Notes: a model not told the origin generated them from the letters alone. DNA of 64,000 nt from Paenibacillus sp. FSL H7-0326 (GCF_001955535.1 NZ_MPVN01000005.1:310001-374000), one strand, 5' to 3'; positions 34,642 through 43,864 are shown, numbered from the stretch's first letter. Numbers and translations: made by a program.

Positions 34642-35958
34642 GTGTTTAAGACAAAAAAGAAGTGGTCATTCATGGCTGTGACTCTCTGCTGTGCTATCGC
34701 ACTTGCAGGCTGTGGAAACAGTGAATCCGGCGGTAGTGCAGAAGGAACAGATGGCGGAGATAAAACAACGATTAATTTCATGCACTTGTGGCCGGAAGGC
34801 GTGTCTGCCGGACAGAACAAGATCGTAAATCAAATCATAGAAGACTACCAGACAGAGAACCCGGATATCACCATCAAGACAGAGGTTCTCGATAACGAAC
34901 AATACAAGAATAAGCTTAAGGTCCTCTCTGCTTCCAATGAATTACCCGATGTCGGCATTACTTGGGCAGCAGGCTTCATGACACCTTACGTCGAAGGCGG
35001 ATTGTTTACCCCTATTGATGATCTGCTTGACGGCGAGCTGAACGGCAAGTTCGTAGAAGGAACGACCGAAGCCTTCAACATTGACGGCAAGACGTACGGA
35101 CTTCCACTGGAGTTTAATATTACACCTGTGTTCTATAACAAAGCGATCTTTGAGCAGTATGGACTCGAGACTCCGCAAACCTATGAAGAACTAAAGACAA
35201 TCATTTCGACCCTTACCGAAAATGGAGTAGCTCCGATTGCACTGGGGAATAAGGACCGCTGGACGGGGTCACTGATTTATATGTTCCTTGCTGAACGCTT
35301 TGGCGGACAAGAAGCACTCGCCAGCGCCATTAATGGAGAAGGCTCCTTCACAGACGAAGGCCTGACAAAAGCGGCGGCAGAAGTACAGTCCCTTGTAGAC
35401 AGCAATGCATTTATTAAAGGCTTTAACGGCCTGTCTAATGAAGAAGCCAAATCAGAGTTCCTGAACGGCAATGCAGCCATGTACATCATGAGCACATGGG
35501 AGCTTCCTAATTTTACAACGAATGAAGAAATTCCGCAGGAGTTCCGCGACAGCGTAGGATTCTTCAAGTTCCCTGAAGCCGAAGGCGGTAAAGGAAATGT
35601 GGACAGCTGGGTTGGCGGCCCTGGGGTTGGACTCTTCGTGTCGGAGAATTCAGAGGTCAAGGATGAAGCGAAGAAATTCGTCGAATACTTTGTATCCCAA
35701 TGGGGTGAGCAATCCGTAACCGGTGCAGGCGTAATTCCTGCAACCAAGGTTGATACAGCATCACTTGAGCTTCCTCAGCTGTATATCGACCTGTTCAATG
35801 AAATGAACAAAGCAACCAGCATCACCTTGTATGCCGATGTGCAGATGCAGGCATCTGCTGCAGAGACGCATCTGAATCAAATCCAGGCATTGTTCGGCAA
35901 GGCCGTGACTCCTGAAGTATTCGCGGAAGAGCATGACAAAGCCATTTCCGGAAACTAA
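34642..35958 (+). CDS. Sugar ABC transporter substrate-binding lipoprotein
   Basis: A 438-residue family-1 solute-binding protein. The signal peptide ends in IALAGC. The mature sequence carries MHLWPEGVSAGQNKIVNQIIEDYQ, DVGITWAAGFMTPYVE, GLPLEFNITPVFYN and STWELPNF, typical of oligosaccharide binders. The start is GTG after AAAGGGGATG. It heads a transporter of one binding protein and two permeases. The neighbouring beta-xylosidase suggests xylo- or arabino-oligosaccharides, by inference. Confidence 0.92.
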   Translation: MFKTKKKWSFMAVTLCCAIALAGCGNSESGGSAEGTDGGDKTTINFMHLWPEGVSAGQNKIVNQIIEDYQTENPDITIKTEVLDNEQYKNKLKVLSASNELPDVGITWAAGFMTPYVEGGLFTPIDDLLDGELNGKFVEGTTEAFNIDGKTYGLPLEFNITPVFYNKAIFEQYGLETPQTYEELKTIISTLTENGVAPIALGNKDRWTGSLIYMFLAERFGGQEALASAINGEGSFTDEGLTKAAAEVQSLVDSNAFIKGFNGLSNEEAKSEFLNGNAAMYIMSTWELPNFTTNEEIPQEFRDSVGFFKFPEAEGGKGNVDSWVGGPGVGLFVSENSEVKDEAKKFVEYFVSQWGEQSVTGAGVIPATKVDTASLELPQLYIDLFNEMNKATSITLYADVQMQASAAETHLNQIQALFGKAVTPEVFAEEHDKAISGN

Positions 35959-36051
35959 CCAAACACAGCTTAGAATAATCACATAACAGGTGAACTGGCC
36001 CGGTCCTGTACCGGGTCAGCTCGTTATATAACGGAAAGGAGTTTGATTCCT

Positions 36052-36933
36052 ATGGACAAAGTGATGTCTAACAAGAAAATCATTGCCCTATACGTGCTTC
36101 CAGCCCTGCTGCTGATCTTAACGCTTGTATATATTCCGATCATCTTGACCGGCTATTATGGTCTGCATGAGTGGAACGGCATTGGTGCCATGAAATTTAT
36201 TGGATTCGATAATTATGCTAATCTGCTTCAAGATAAAACGTTTTGGGATAGTGCCTGGCACTCCCTGCTGCTTGCGATATTCTCCGGCCTGAGTCTCCTT
36301 GTCTACTTGGCTGTGGCGATGGTCGTGGCGGGACGCATCAAAGGAGCCAATCTATTCCGCAAAATTTATCTTGTGCCAATGCTCCTGTCATCGGTTGCAA
36401 TTGCACAGCTATGGCTTCGGATGTACCATCCAACAAACGGTGTCATTAACAGCTTCTTAACCTCTATAGGCATTGATAACCCTCCTGCATGGCTGGCAGA
36501 GCCTTCACTTGTACTGATTGCGCTCTTCATCCCGATTCTGTGGCAGTATGCAGGTTTTTATATCTTGATCTACTACTCTGCACTGAAGAATATCCCTACT
36601 TCACTTGAAGAAGCGGCCAAAATTGACGGTGCTACCGGAATTCAAATTGCACTAAGAATCAAGCTTCCGCTCATTATGGAAGTGATCAAGGTTACCATCG
36701 TGCTTTCTCTAGTCGGTTCCCTTAAATATTTCGATTTGATCTACGTCATGACAGGCGGCGGACCCAATGGTTCTAGTGAAGTTATGGCCTCCTATATGTA
36801 CAGTGAGGCGTTCAAATCCTACGACTTCGGCTACGGCAGTGCCATCGGCTTCTTCCTGCTCATTATCTGTCTTGTCGTGACCTGGATCATTCGTAAGCTG
36901 ACAGCGACGAAAGATACGATTCAATACTCATAA
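36052..36933 (+). CDS. Sugar ABC transporter permease (MalF/MsmF type)
   Basis: A 293-residue permease with six membrane segments and the EAA motif (LEEAAKIDGATGIQIALRIKLPLIMEV). YIPIILTGYYGLHEWNGIG and TGGGPNGSSEVMASYMYSEAF are typical of this family. The ATG at 36052 follows AAAGGAG by 10 bases; a TTG at 36043 is less likely. It partners the permease at 36947. No ATPase gene is present; a shared MsmX-like ATPase is presumed. Confidence 0.92.
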   Translation: MDKVMSNKKIIALYVLPALLLILTLVYIPIILTGYYGLHEWNGIGAMKFIGFDNYANLLQDKTFWDSAWHSLLLAIFSGLSLLVYLAVAMVVAGRIKGANLFRKIYLVPMLLSSVAIAQLWLRMYHPTNGVINSFLTSIGIDNPPAWLAEPSLVLIALFIPILWQYAGFYILIYYSALKNIPTSLEEAAKIDGATGIQIALRIKLPLIMEVIKVTIVLSLVGSLKYFDLIYVMTGGGPNGSSEVMASYMYSEAFKSYDFGYGSAIGFFLLIICLVVTWIIRKLTATKDTIQYS

Positions 36934-36946
36934 GGAGGTAACCTTC

Positions 36947-37825
36947 ATGATGCACACATCTGCTCAGATCGGCGGTACCGTAAAGTCCGGGTCCAGCATA
37001 CTGAGAAAAATCGGCTATGCGCTGCTGTACATTATTCTCATCGGCGTGGCCGCATTTCAGCTGTTCCCGCTGCTATGGCTGCTGCTCTTCTCGCTTAAAA
37101 ATAATCAGGAGGTCTTCAACCTGCCTCCCCTATCCCTCCCGCAGAATCCGAAGTGGGAGAACTACGCAAAGGTCTGGAATTCAGGTAATATCGATGTCTA
37201 TTTCTTCAACAGTGTCTGGATAACGGTCGCGGCAACGGTCATCACGGTCGTGCTTGGAAGCCTTGTGACCTTCGCCATTACACGGATGAAATGGAAAGGC
37301 AGCTCTCTAGTGCTCGGTCTGTTCATGGTTGCCATGATGATTCCCGTTCACTCTACGCTCATTCCATTGTTCAGCATGTTCAACAAGGTGGGTCTGACCG
37401 ACCATCCGCTGTCACTGGTGCTCTCCTATGTTGCATTTAATATGCCGATCACCATCATGATCCTGTTAGGCTTCTATTATGCGCTGCCTAAGGAAGTGGA
37501 AGAGGCTGCTATCATTGACGGCTGCAGCGTGAACCGCATGTTCTTCCGCATTGTGCTGCCAATGACAAGCTCGGTTATTGCAACGACAGGCATTATTAAC
37601 ATGATCTATAACTGGAATGAGTTCATCTTCGTCAACACCTTTATCAGTTCAGATCATTACAAGACGCTTACGGTAGGCGTGCAGAACTTTATTGGACAAT
37701 ACACGACAGATTGGGGAGCCATCGGCGCTACGCTGATGATCAGCATTCTGCCCATCCTCATAGCCTATATGTTCCTTAGCGACCGGATCGTGGAAGGTAT
37801 GGCGGCCGGAGCAGTAAAAGGTTAA
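36947..37825 (+). CDS. Sugar ABC transporter permease (MalG/MsmG type)
   Basis: A 292-residue permease with six hydrophobic segments, the EAA loop (VEEAAIIDGCSVNRMFFRIVLPMTSSVIATTGI) and the typical end VEGMAAGAVKG. It starts 13 bases after the stop of the previous gene, with AAGGAGG just before. It forms the channel with the 36052 permease. A strong bidirectional terminator follows. Confidence 0.92.
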   Translation: MMHTSAQIGGTVKSGSSILRKIGYALLYIILIGVAAFQLFPLLWLLLFSLKNNQEVFNLPPLSLPQNPKWENYAKVWNSGNIDVYFFNSVWITVAATVITVVLGSLVTFAITRMKWKGSSLVLGLFMVAMMIPVHSTLIPLFSMFNKVGLTDHPLSLVLSYVAFNMPITIMILLGFYYALPKEVEEAAIIDGCSVNRMFFRIVLPMTSSVIATTGIINMIYNWNEFIFVNTFISSDHYKTLTVGVQNFIGQYTTDWGAIGATLMISILPILIAYMFLSDRIVEGMAAGAVKG

Positions 37826-37836
37826 CGGTGAGTTTT

Positions 37837-37897
37837 AAAAAAAGCTCCGAACCCTTCCGCATGGTGTTCATCCCATGCGAGGTGTTCGGAGCTTTTT
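37837..37897. terminator. Bidirectional terminator between the sugar permease and GH43 genes
   Basis: AAAAAAGCTCCGAAC and GTTCGGAGCTTTTTT flank an inner CGCATGG/CCATGCG helix. The T runs on both sides let it serve both converging operons. Confidence 0.9.
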
Positions 37898-37911
37898 TAT
37901 GACTGAAGATA

Positions 37912-39528
37912 TTATGAAATAGATTCGCTCTTATAGATAAAGTAATCAAAATCAGCTGGCAGGCTCTGTCCCGACGTATCCTGGCTGCGCATGCCGACGA
38001 ACGCTCCTGTGAAGAAGCCGCCGCCCTGAATGTAATCATCAGACAGCTTATGAGATTGGAATTGCACCGGAATGGTCGTCCAGTCCTCTCCATTCCAAGA
38101 ATAGGAGTACTCATAAACGTCATATTTTACATCTACACGGAGGTATACGTATTCTACCTCATCTGGAATGACAATTTCATTCCCCTGCAAAGGCTGGGAG
38201 AAGGAGAAGTTATCGCAAGCGACGAGCTCGAGGATTCTTCCCTTCTCCTCGTTCCATGTGATCTGGCAGGAAGTCCAGTTCTGCGTATTGTAATAGTTGC
38301 TGAGTCCTGCAGACTGCTGGAATGTCGTCGGATTAAATGCCACCTTGGTCTCTGCTGTGAACCGGAAGTGCTGCCAGCGTCTCGCGATAAATGCCTGTGT
38401 GAACTTCGATGAGAACGACTCTTTGCCGTACAGTCTTAAATGTCCCGGACGATCTGTGAGTGACATAATCTCACTTCCGAGCGGAATCCGCAGGCTTTGG
38501 AAATGCAGGTTCAGCACTTCGCTGTCAAAATCGTCCTTCTCCGGGAAGTCCGGACCCCAAATGACCTCTTCCATATTCGGCCCTTCAATCTGAAGCGAAG
38601 GCTGGTTGCCGCCGACTACGTAAGGCCATCCATCTCTCCATTCGAGACGCTGAATCGCCGTTTCGCGGCCGAGCGGACAGTATCCTCTTGGATCAAGCAG
38701 CGGTTGTCCTTCTCTCGAGAGTGGTCTGCCGGTCAGATGCACCAGGAACCATTCATCTGTATGGGTATGCACGATCGAGGAATGTCCTGCCTTCTGCAAA
38801 GGGTTGCGCGGATGAGCAAAGGAAGATATAAGCGGGTTCTCCGGATGCACCTCATAAGGACCACGCAGGTCTTTGGAACGCGCAAGTGTCGAGCAGTGAT
38901 CATACTTCGTTCCGCCTTCTGCCGTGAGCAGGAAGTAAGTACCGTCAATTTTGTATAAATGCGGAGCTTCTGTCAGCTTAATGTCGGTTCCCTTAAAAAT
39001 AATCTCAGATTTGCCAATAAGCTTCTGCTGCTCAGGATCATATTCTTGAAGCGCGATACCATAGAAAGGGTGATTCGAGGCCCGTTGATCCCATACCATG
39101 TTAACCAGGTACTTCTTGCCATCCTCATCATGGAATAACGACGGGTCAAAGCCGGAGCTGTTCAGGTAGATCGGCTCAGACCACTCTCCATCAATCGTGT
39201 CACAGGTTACCAAGTAGTTATGGGAATCCTTCCACTGCCCCTCTGTCACTTTGACATCGGTGTAGATGAGCCAGAATTTGTCGTTATGATAGGACAATGC
39301 AGGTGCCCATATCCCGCCAGAGTCGGGATTACCCATCATATTCAGCTGACTCAAGCGATTAAGCGGTCTTGATACAAGTCTCCAGTTCTTAAGATCTCTT
39401 GAATGGTAGATTCCCACACCAGGAAACCACTCGAATGTCGATACGGCAATATAATAGTCATCCCCGGCACGGCAAATGCTTGGGTCCGGGTTAAATCCCG
39501 TCAAGATCGGGTTCTGGATTGTAGCCAT
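37912..39528 (-). CDS. Glycoside hydrolase family 43 beta-xylosidase
   Basis: A 538-residue five-bladed propeller enzyme plus a C-terminal beta-sandwich. GH43 motifs are TGFNPDPSICRAGDDYYIA (catalytic Asp), the STFEWFPGVGIYHSRDLKNW strand, GFDPSLFHDEDGKKYLV and the general acid near KLTEAPHLYK. There is no signal peptide, so it works in the cytoplasm on oligosaccharides brought in by the ABC system. Length and motif order match beta-xylosidases of the XynB type. It is convergent with the transporter operon and divergent from the AraC gene at 39744. Confidence 0.93.
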   Translation of the reverse strand: MATIQNPILTGFNPDPSICRAGDDYYIAVSTFEWFPGVGIYHSRDLKNWRLVSRPLNRLSQLNMMGNPDSGGIWAPALSYHNDKFWLIYTDVKVTEGQWKDSHNYLVTCDTIDGEWSEPIYLNSSGFDPSLFHDEDGKKYLVNMVWDQRASNHPFYGIALQEYDPEQQKLIGKSEIIFKGTDIKLTEAPHLYKIDGTYFLLTAEGGTKYDHCSTLARSKDLRGPYEVHPENPLISSFAHPRNPLQKAGHSSIVHTHTDEWFLVHLTGRPLSREGQPLLDPRGYCPLGRETAIQRLEWRDGWPYVVGGNQPSLQIEGPNMEEVIWGPDFPEKDDFDSEVLNLHFQSLRIPLGSEIMSLTDRPGHLRLYGKESFSSKFTQAFIARRWQHFRFTAETKVAFNPTTFQQSAGLSNYYNTQNWTSCQITWNEEKGRILELVACDNFSFSQPLQGNEIVIPDEVEYVYLRVDVKYDVYEYSYSWNGEDWTTIPVQFQSHKLSDDYIQGGGFFTGAFVGMRSQDTSGQSLPADFDYFIYKSESIS

Positions 39529-39743
39529 CGATTATGCTCCTTCTCATTACGGTCCATGCTGTTGTTTCTATAGTTATCATTTACCCAACTTATTCAGCAT
39601 GATATTCCCCGTATATTTTTAGTAGTATGCTATAATCATAGCAAGGTTTATCTCGTTTACCCATATCCAGAAGAGGTCACAATTTATCCAAATCGAGCAA
39701 ATAAAAATCAAATTATAAAGAAGGTTAAGAAGGTGAATCCAGC

Positions 39744-40688
39744 ATGAACAATAGCAACGAACGCAAAAACGAGCAGCCCAAACATCGGCTCAAGTTTCCG
39801 GCGGCAGAGCTTGGTCAGGACGAGCACAAGCGCACGGAATTTATGCTGCCGGATATGAATTCTACATTCCGTGTCTTTGCCGCCCATTACCGCACTGTAG
39901 ACTCCAATTGGAGTTACCCTGCTCATTCGCATCCCTTTTTCGAGGTTAACCTCGTTCTATCCGGATCACAGCGTATGAAGGCAAACGGGCAGCCTTACCT
40001 TCAGCAGCCGGGCGACTTGATGCTGCTCATTCCTGGTGAGGAGCATGAGAGCTATGCAGCTTCTGCACAGGGAATGACCTATTATTGCATTCATTTTGAC
40101 GTGGATGAGCCTGCATTCAGAGAGCTGCTATGCGCCCGAAGCGGTCCTTTCTTTGATTCGGGAAGTGAACTCAGCAAGCAGATCCGGCCTGCACTGGACA
40201 AGCTTATTATGCTTACCCTGGATGAAGCGGGTGTGCGTGTACAATCACGAATGATGATCCTCTCGGCCTTGTTCGAGCTGTTTGGGGCACTCAGTCATGT
40301 GCTGTCCCAGGAAGAACACAGTACGCCTTCGCAGATTAACCCGACTGCGTCTTACGTAGCCTCCAGACTGGAACAGATGGTAGGAGATATTGAGAATGAG
40401 GATGGGGATGCCTTGGCGCATGATACCGTGGAGTCCATCGCTCAGGAGGTCGGCTATAGCACATCTTCGGTGAATCGGATGTTTTCCCGTGCGTTTGGTT
40501 TATCGCCAAGACAGTATATGTCCATGTTAATTCTTAAGAAAGCCAAGCTGCTGCTGATGGATCCCGATCTGTCCATCGAGGAGATCTCGATGAAGCTGGG
40601 ATATAAGAACATCGCTCACTTCAGCAGACAATACAAGCGGTGGACGGATGAATCGCCCAGCCAGTTCCGTGCAAGATTTCATAAATAG
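39744..40688 (+). CDS. AraC family regulator with N-terminal cupin
   Basis: A 314-residue regulator: a cupin-type sensor domain in residues 35-130 (NWSYPAHSHPFFEVNLVLSG, QQPGDLMLLIPGEEHE) and an AraC HTH pair in the last 100 residues (HDTVESIAQEVGYSTSSVNRMFSRAFGLSPRQYM, SIEEISMKLGYKNIAHFSRQYKRW). GAAGGTGAATC precedes the ATG. It is divergent from the GH43 gene with 215 bases between starts, so it probably controls that gene in response to a sugar. Confidence 0.9.
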   Translation: MNNSNERKNEQPKHRLKFPAAELGQDEHKRTEFMLPDMNSTFRVFAAHYRTVDSNWSYPAHSHPFFEVNLVLSGSQRMKANGQPYLQQPGDLMLLIPGEEHESYAASAQGMTYYCIHFDVDEPAFRELLCARSGPFFDSGSELSKQIRPALDKLIMLTLDEAGVRVQSRMMILSALFELFGALSHVLSQEEHSTPSQINPTASYVASRLEQMVGDIENEDGDALAHDTVESIAQEVGYSTSSVNRMFSRAFGLSPRQYMSMLILKKAKLLLMDPDLSIEEISMKLGYKNIAHFSRQYKRWTDESPSQFRARFHK

Positions 40689-40760
40689 GACAATAAATTG
40701 GCATACCGACCGTAGTAACTAATAGAAGGCACGCATTACAACTCAGAATTGTTCATTATA

Positions 40761-40799
40761 AAAAAGACACTGTCCGTTTAACGCAGGGACAGTGTCTTT
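40761..40799. terminator. Bidirectional terminator
   Basis: AAAGACACTGTCC and GGACAGTGTCTTT form a 13-bp stem with an 11-base loop. Six T residues follow on the minus strand, for the nitroreductase gene; the plus side serves the AraC gene. Confidence 0.9.
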
Positions 40800-40815
40800 G
40801 GTTCGAAGTATATAC

Positions 40816-41559
40816 TTAACGCTTCATAAAGCCCTTGCTCTCAAGAAATGCCTTCAGCTGCAAGCGGGCAGGCTGCGTCAGACGCTTCGCCATCATTTCA
40901 GACCACGTTGCGGTCTGCTTGCCGGAGGAACGTTCTTGCATATAAGACGATAGTGTCTTGTCGTATTCCTTGACCTGTACCCTGGTCTCTTCACGGTCAT
41001 ATCCGTTCTTGTGAAGCACTGCAGGCAGCGGCAGGCGGGGCCGAAGCAGCGGCTCCTGATCCGGAACACCAAGGCACATACCGAACACGGGATATACCAG
41101 CTCAGGCAGACCCAGCAGATCAGCAACCTCGGCAATTTGATTGCGAATGCCTCCAATATATACGATACCGAGACCGAGTGACTCGGCTGCAATCGCTGCA
41201 TTTTGTGCAGCAAGAGCGACGTCAATCGTTGCCACTGTATAATTCTCCGTCGTATCCTCATAAGTCTCCTCGCCAGCTGCCTCCGAAACGGCCGCTTCGC
41301 GAAGTCGATACAAATCGGCACACCAGACAAGGAAGACCGGGCATTCCTGAATATAGGCCTGGTTGCCGGCAAGCGAAGCCAGCTCATTTTTCAAGCCTGA
41401 ATCTGTGACGGCGATAACGCTGTAGGCTTGCACATTACTGGATGAGGAAGCCATTTGAGCCGCAGCAATGATCGTGTTAAGCTGCTCATCCGTGACAGGC
41501 TCATTTTTGTATTTACGGATCGAACGATGATTCATTAACAGGTTAATCGTATCATTCAC
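40816..41559 (-). CDS. NADPH-dependent nitroreductase/flavin oxidoreductase (NfrA-like)
   Basis: A 247-residue FMN-dependent reductase: NHRSIRKYKNEPVTDEQL, QMASSSSNVQAYSVI, AAESLGLGIVYIGGIRN and FGMCLGVPDQEP mark the NfrA/NfsA group, which uses NADPH to reduce nitro, quinone or chromate compounds. The GTG at 41559 gives MNDTINLLMNHRS, aligned with other family starts, and ACGGAGTG lies 11 bases upstream. The frame extends to an ATG at 41595, which has no ribosome site. It reads in the same direction as DoxX and TetR. Confidence 0.88.
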   Translation of the reverse strand: MNDTINLLMNHRSIRKYKNEPVTDEQLNTIIAAAQMASSSSNVQAYSVIAVTDSGLKNELASLAGNQAYIQECPVFLVWCADLYRLREAAVSEAAGEETYEDTTENYTVATIDVALAAQNAAIAAESLGLGIVYIGGIRNQIAEVADLLGLPELVYPVFGMCLGVPDQEPLLRPRLPLPAVLHKNGYDREETRVQVKEYDKTLSSYMQERSSGKQTATWSEMMAKRLTQPARLQLKAFLESKGFMKR

Positions 41560-41699
41560 GACTTCTTTCACTCCGTTTTCTATATAAATTTTCATAGGCG
41601 ATAGTTACGTCTTTAAGTCTACTCCCTTGCCGGGACCCTTTCAAGGCAGGCCCCGGCCGTTCATATAAGCCTTTGATCTCTCTGCATCACAATGAATGA

Positions 41700-42146
41700 T
41701 TATACAATTCCCGGTGCGGACAAAAGAATCGCGGCAATAAACACCAGCTGGAGCAATGTTCGGACAGGCAGTGTTGGAACGGGCCGCCCGCCAATCGTTA
41801 GCCTTTCATTCGCAGCCTTCATGTTGGCGGGGAACATGGCAGCCAAGAGTACGACCAAGCAAACCGCTGCCAGCGTAGAGAGAGCGGGAATTACGAGTCC
41901 AATTGCACCTGCGATTTCCAGCAATCCGGTAATTGTCACTACCCACTCCGGCTGTGGCACCCAGCTTGGCACCATCCTGACGAGATCAGCCCGCTTGCTC
42001 CCCCAATGGGCAGAAGCCCCGAGCAGAAGCATGATGCCGGATGCTGCCTGAAGGGCATGCTGCCAGCTGTCGAAGTAATCCCACCCTGCCAATCCTAAAC
42101 ATCTCAAGACGATGAATGAAACAATAAGAGCATAAAAAGGTATCAT
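41700..42146 (-). CDS. DoxX family membrane protein
   Basis: A 148-residue protein with four hydrophobic segments, including LLLGASAHWG, EWVVTITGLLEIAGAIGLVIPAL and LAAVCLVVLLAAMFPANM, which is the DoxX pattern. Its role is not established; relatives are often linked to thiol or redox stress. The ATG at 42146 follows GGAG by about 6 bases; the earlier GTG at 42158 abuts the ribosome site. It lies 52 bases downstream of the TetR gene. Confidence 0.85.
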   Translation of the reverse strand: MIPFYALIVSFIVLRCLGLAGWDYFDSWQHALQAASGIMLLLGASAHWGSKRADLVRMVPSWVPQPEWVVTITGLLEIAGAIGLVIPALSTLAAVCLVVLLAAMFPANMKAANERLTIGGRPVPTLPVRTLLQLVFIAAILLSAPGIV

Positions 42147-42198
42147 ACCCAGCTCCACTCCTTTTCATGATTCATATCAATTGATCGTTATCCGACAG

Positions 42199-42795
42199 CT
42201 AATCCCTTTTCAACATGCTCTGGATCAACGATGTAAAATCATCCGCTCTGAACAACCCCGGAGCAATTCCAGGAATAGACGACCGCAGTCGTTGGCCGAG
42301 TGAAATAAGCACCAGCAGCTCTGCCATCCGGTTGGCATCGACCGAATCGTGAATGACGCCTGCCTGCTGCCCGGTAACTATCCACTCCCGGGAATAGCGG
42401 AATGTCTGCTCATAAAAAGCCTGCAGCACCTCCGCAACCGCCGGCTCCTGCTCCTTGCCCAGCAAATACATCAGAATTTGGTTCGTTACGTTTTTTCCGT
42501 CCTCGAGTGCAGGAAAACTTTCCGCTATGCGGCTCATCGGCCCGTCAAACGTCTTCCCCCGCTCCTCTACTTCAGCCTCAAAACGGGCATGTGTTTCAGC
42601 CACAGCCTCCTGCAGAACCATTGCAAAAATTTCATCCTTCGTTTTTACATAATGGAAAATTGCCCCCTTGGATAGCTGTGAACGCTCCATGATGTCCTTC
42701 ATTTTAATCGTCTCACACCCTTGCTCCCGCACAAGCTCCTTCGTTGCATCCAGCAGATTCCTGACCGTTTGCCTCTTCCGTTCCTCCTGCTTCAC
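42199..42795 (-). CDS. TetR/AcrR family regulator
   Basis: A 198-residue regulator: HTH in residues 10-60 (VRNLLDATKELVREQG, IKMKDIMERSQLSKGAIFHYVKTKDEIFAMVL) and a helical effector domain. Start is GTG, 6 bases after AGGAGG. It reads first in a run of three genes (TetR, DoxX, nitroreductase) on the minus strand and has a perfect palindrome upstream (42849-42865), suggesting repression of this set, with an unknown inducer. Confidence 0.92.
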   Translation of the reverse strand: MKQEERKRQTVRNLLDATKELVREQGCETIKMKDIMERSQLSKGAIFHYVKTKDEIFAMVLQEAVAETHARFEAEVEERGKTFDGPMSRIAESFPALEDGKNVTNQILMYLLGKEQEPAVAEVLQAFYEQTFRYSREWIVTGQQAGVIHDSVDANRMAELLVLISLGQRLRSSIPGIAPGLFRADDFTSLIQSMLKRD

Positions 42796-42848
42796 TGGCT
42801 TCCTCCTAATCGTTACACTGTAATTATTTGGTTATGATCTTATTATAA

Positions 42849-42865
42849 AAACCGACCATCGGTTT
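42849..42865. promoter_or_regulatory. Palindromic operator upstream of the TetR gene
   Basis: AAACCGA-CCA-TCGGTTT is a perfect inverted repeat about 54 bases before the TetR start. ACCGACCNTCGGT-type palindromes are common TetR/AcrR operators; binding by this TetR is inference. The larger gap 42866-43315 is described under the mini-ORF. Confidence 0.6.
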
Positions 42866-42999
42866 GTAAATTGTTTTTTCATGCACGTTTATCTTTGATT
42901 GTATTCCCCCACAAAGGAGCCTCCGCACTGTGGAGAACCAGCTGACCGAATAACCTCTGTCTTAAGCGTAAGTAGAATGAGCAAGGAGGCTTGTTTTTC

Positions 43000-43065
43000 A
43001 TGGATGATCTCTCCCTTCTTCAAGTATCTTCCGATATGCTTATCCGATTCTTAAGATTAAAATGA
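43000..43065 (+). CDS. Possible 21-codon leader peptide with occluded ribosome site
   Basis: The frame MDDLSLLQVSSDMLIRFLRLK begins at an ATG 10 bases after AAGGAGG (42983-42989), a near-perfect ribosome site. GGAGGCT (42985-42991) can pair with AGCCTCC (42918-42924), which would hide that site. Its stop overlaps (ATGA) the ATG of a 75-codon frame (43062-43289) that resembles nothing. The function, if any, is unknown; a leader for the sigma-factor operon at 43316 is possible. Nothing else was seen in 42866-43315. Confidence 0.3.
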   Translation: MDDLSLLQVSSDMLIRFLRLK

Positions 43066-43315
43066 AATTGCTGATCAGGTTGAATCAACCGCCTGTTGTA
43101 GTCCATGCCTCTTCTGAGGAGAGGCAGCGTACAACCGAAGGTACCCATACCCCAGCGAGTGTTTACACGCAGAGCGACTTTTGGCTTTGGATGCTCTGTT
43201 TTCACTTCGAGAAAATGCTTCGCATCCAAAACAACCCGGAGCGTGGCAGGCAATACAGGAGCGACTGGAACTTTTTGCGCGATTCCTAAGTCTAATGGGA
43301 AGAGAGGTGACGCAC

Positions 43316-43864
43316 TTGGACTCAGATCATCAGATTTTATATAAACTCATGGACGAGTATGGCAACGACGTCTGGAATTACGCCTATTTTTTGACGAGAA
43401 ACCGCGATCACGCAGATGATATCTCCCAAGAAGTTTTTATCAAGGTATATCAAGGGATGCATACATTTCGCGGAGACGCCTCTACGAAGACATGGCTGTT
43501 TACGATTACTCGAAATACCGCTTTTTCCTATCGAAGATCCCGCTTCTTCAAGCAGGGTCTGCTTGGCGGCCGGATCGCTTCATTGGATTATCCGGTGGAA
43601 GGCAGCAGCGCTGCAAAATACAGTACAAGCACCTCACCTTCTGCCGAGACGGAGGTTATGGAACAGCAGTACGCTGATGCGATATGGGATATCATTATGG
43701 AGCTTCCCGACAAATTCAGGGAGGTTCTTGTGCTGTCATTAAAATATGACATGAAAATAAAAGAGATTGCAGAGCTGCTGAACATCTCGGAAGGCACCGT
43801 AAAATCCAGACTGTCCCGTGCCAAGCTGAAGGCGCAAAAAGAATTAAGGAGGCTCGAAGAATGA
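43316..43864 (+). CDS. ECF-type RNA polymerase sigma factor
   Basis: A 182-residue sigma factor with region 2 (YGNDVWNYAYFLTRNRDHADDISQEVFIKVYQ, TKTWLFTITRNTAFSYRR) and region 4 (ELPDKFREVLVLSLKYDMKIKEIAELLNISEGTVKSRLSRAKLKAQKEL). A TTG start at 43316 is preferred because AGAGGTGA lies 6 bases upstream; the open frame reaches further up to 43295, where an ATG lacks a ribosome site. The stop overlaps the next gene by 4 bases, tying it to its likely anti-sigma factor. Confidence 0.9.
   Translation: MDSDHQILYKLMDEYGNDVWNYAYFLTRNRDHADDISQEVFIKVYQGMHTFRGDASTKTWLFTITRNTAFSYRRSRFFKQGLLGGRIASLDYPVEGSSAAKYSTSTSPSAETEVMEQQYADAIWDIIMELPDKFREVLVLSLKYDMKIKEIAELLNISEGTVKSRLSRAKLKAQKELRRLEE

Noticed and set aside
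42918..42991. AGCCTCC/GGAGGCT pair as a terminator
   Set aside because: The 60-base loop and only seven paired bases make termination unlikely, although T residues follow. It is mentioned as a possible ribosome-site lock.
43062..43289. 75-codon frame overlapping the mini-ORF
   Set aside because: No recognizable domain, no ribosome site of its own apart from possible coupling, and overlapping an alternative frame that extends into the sigma gene. I did not list it as a gene.
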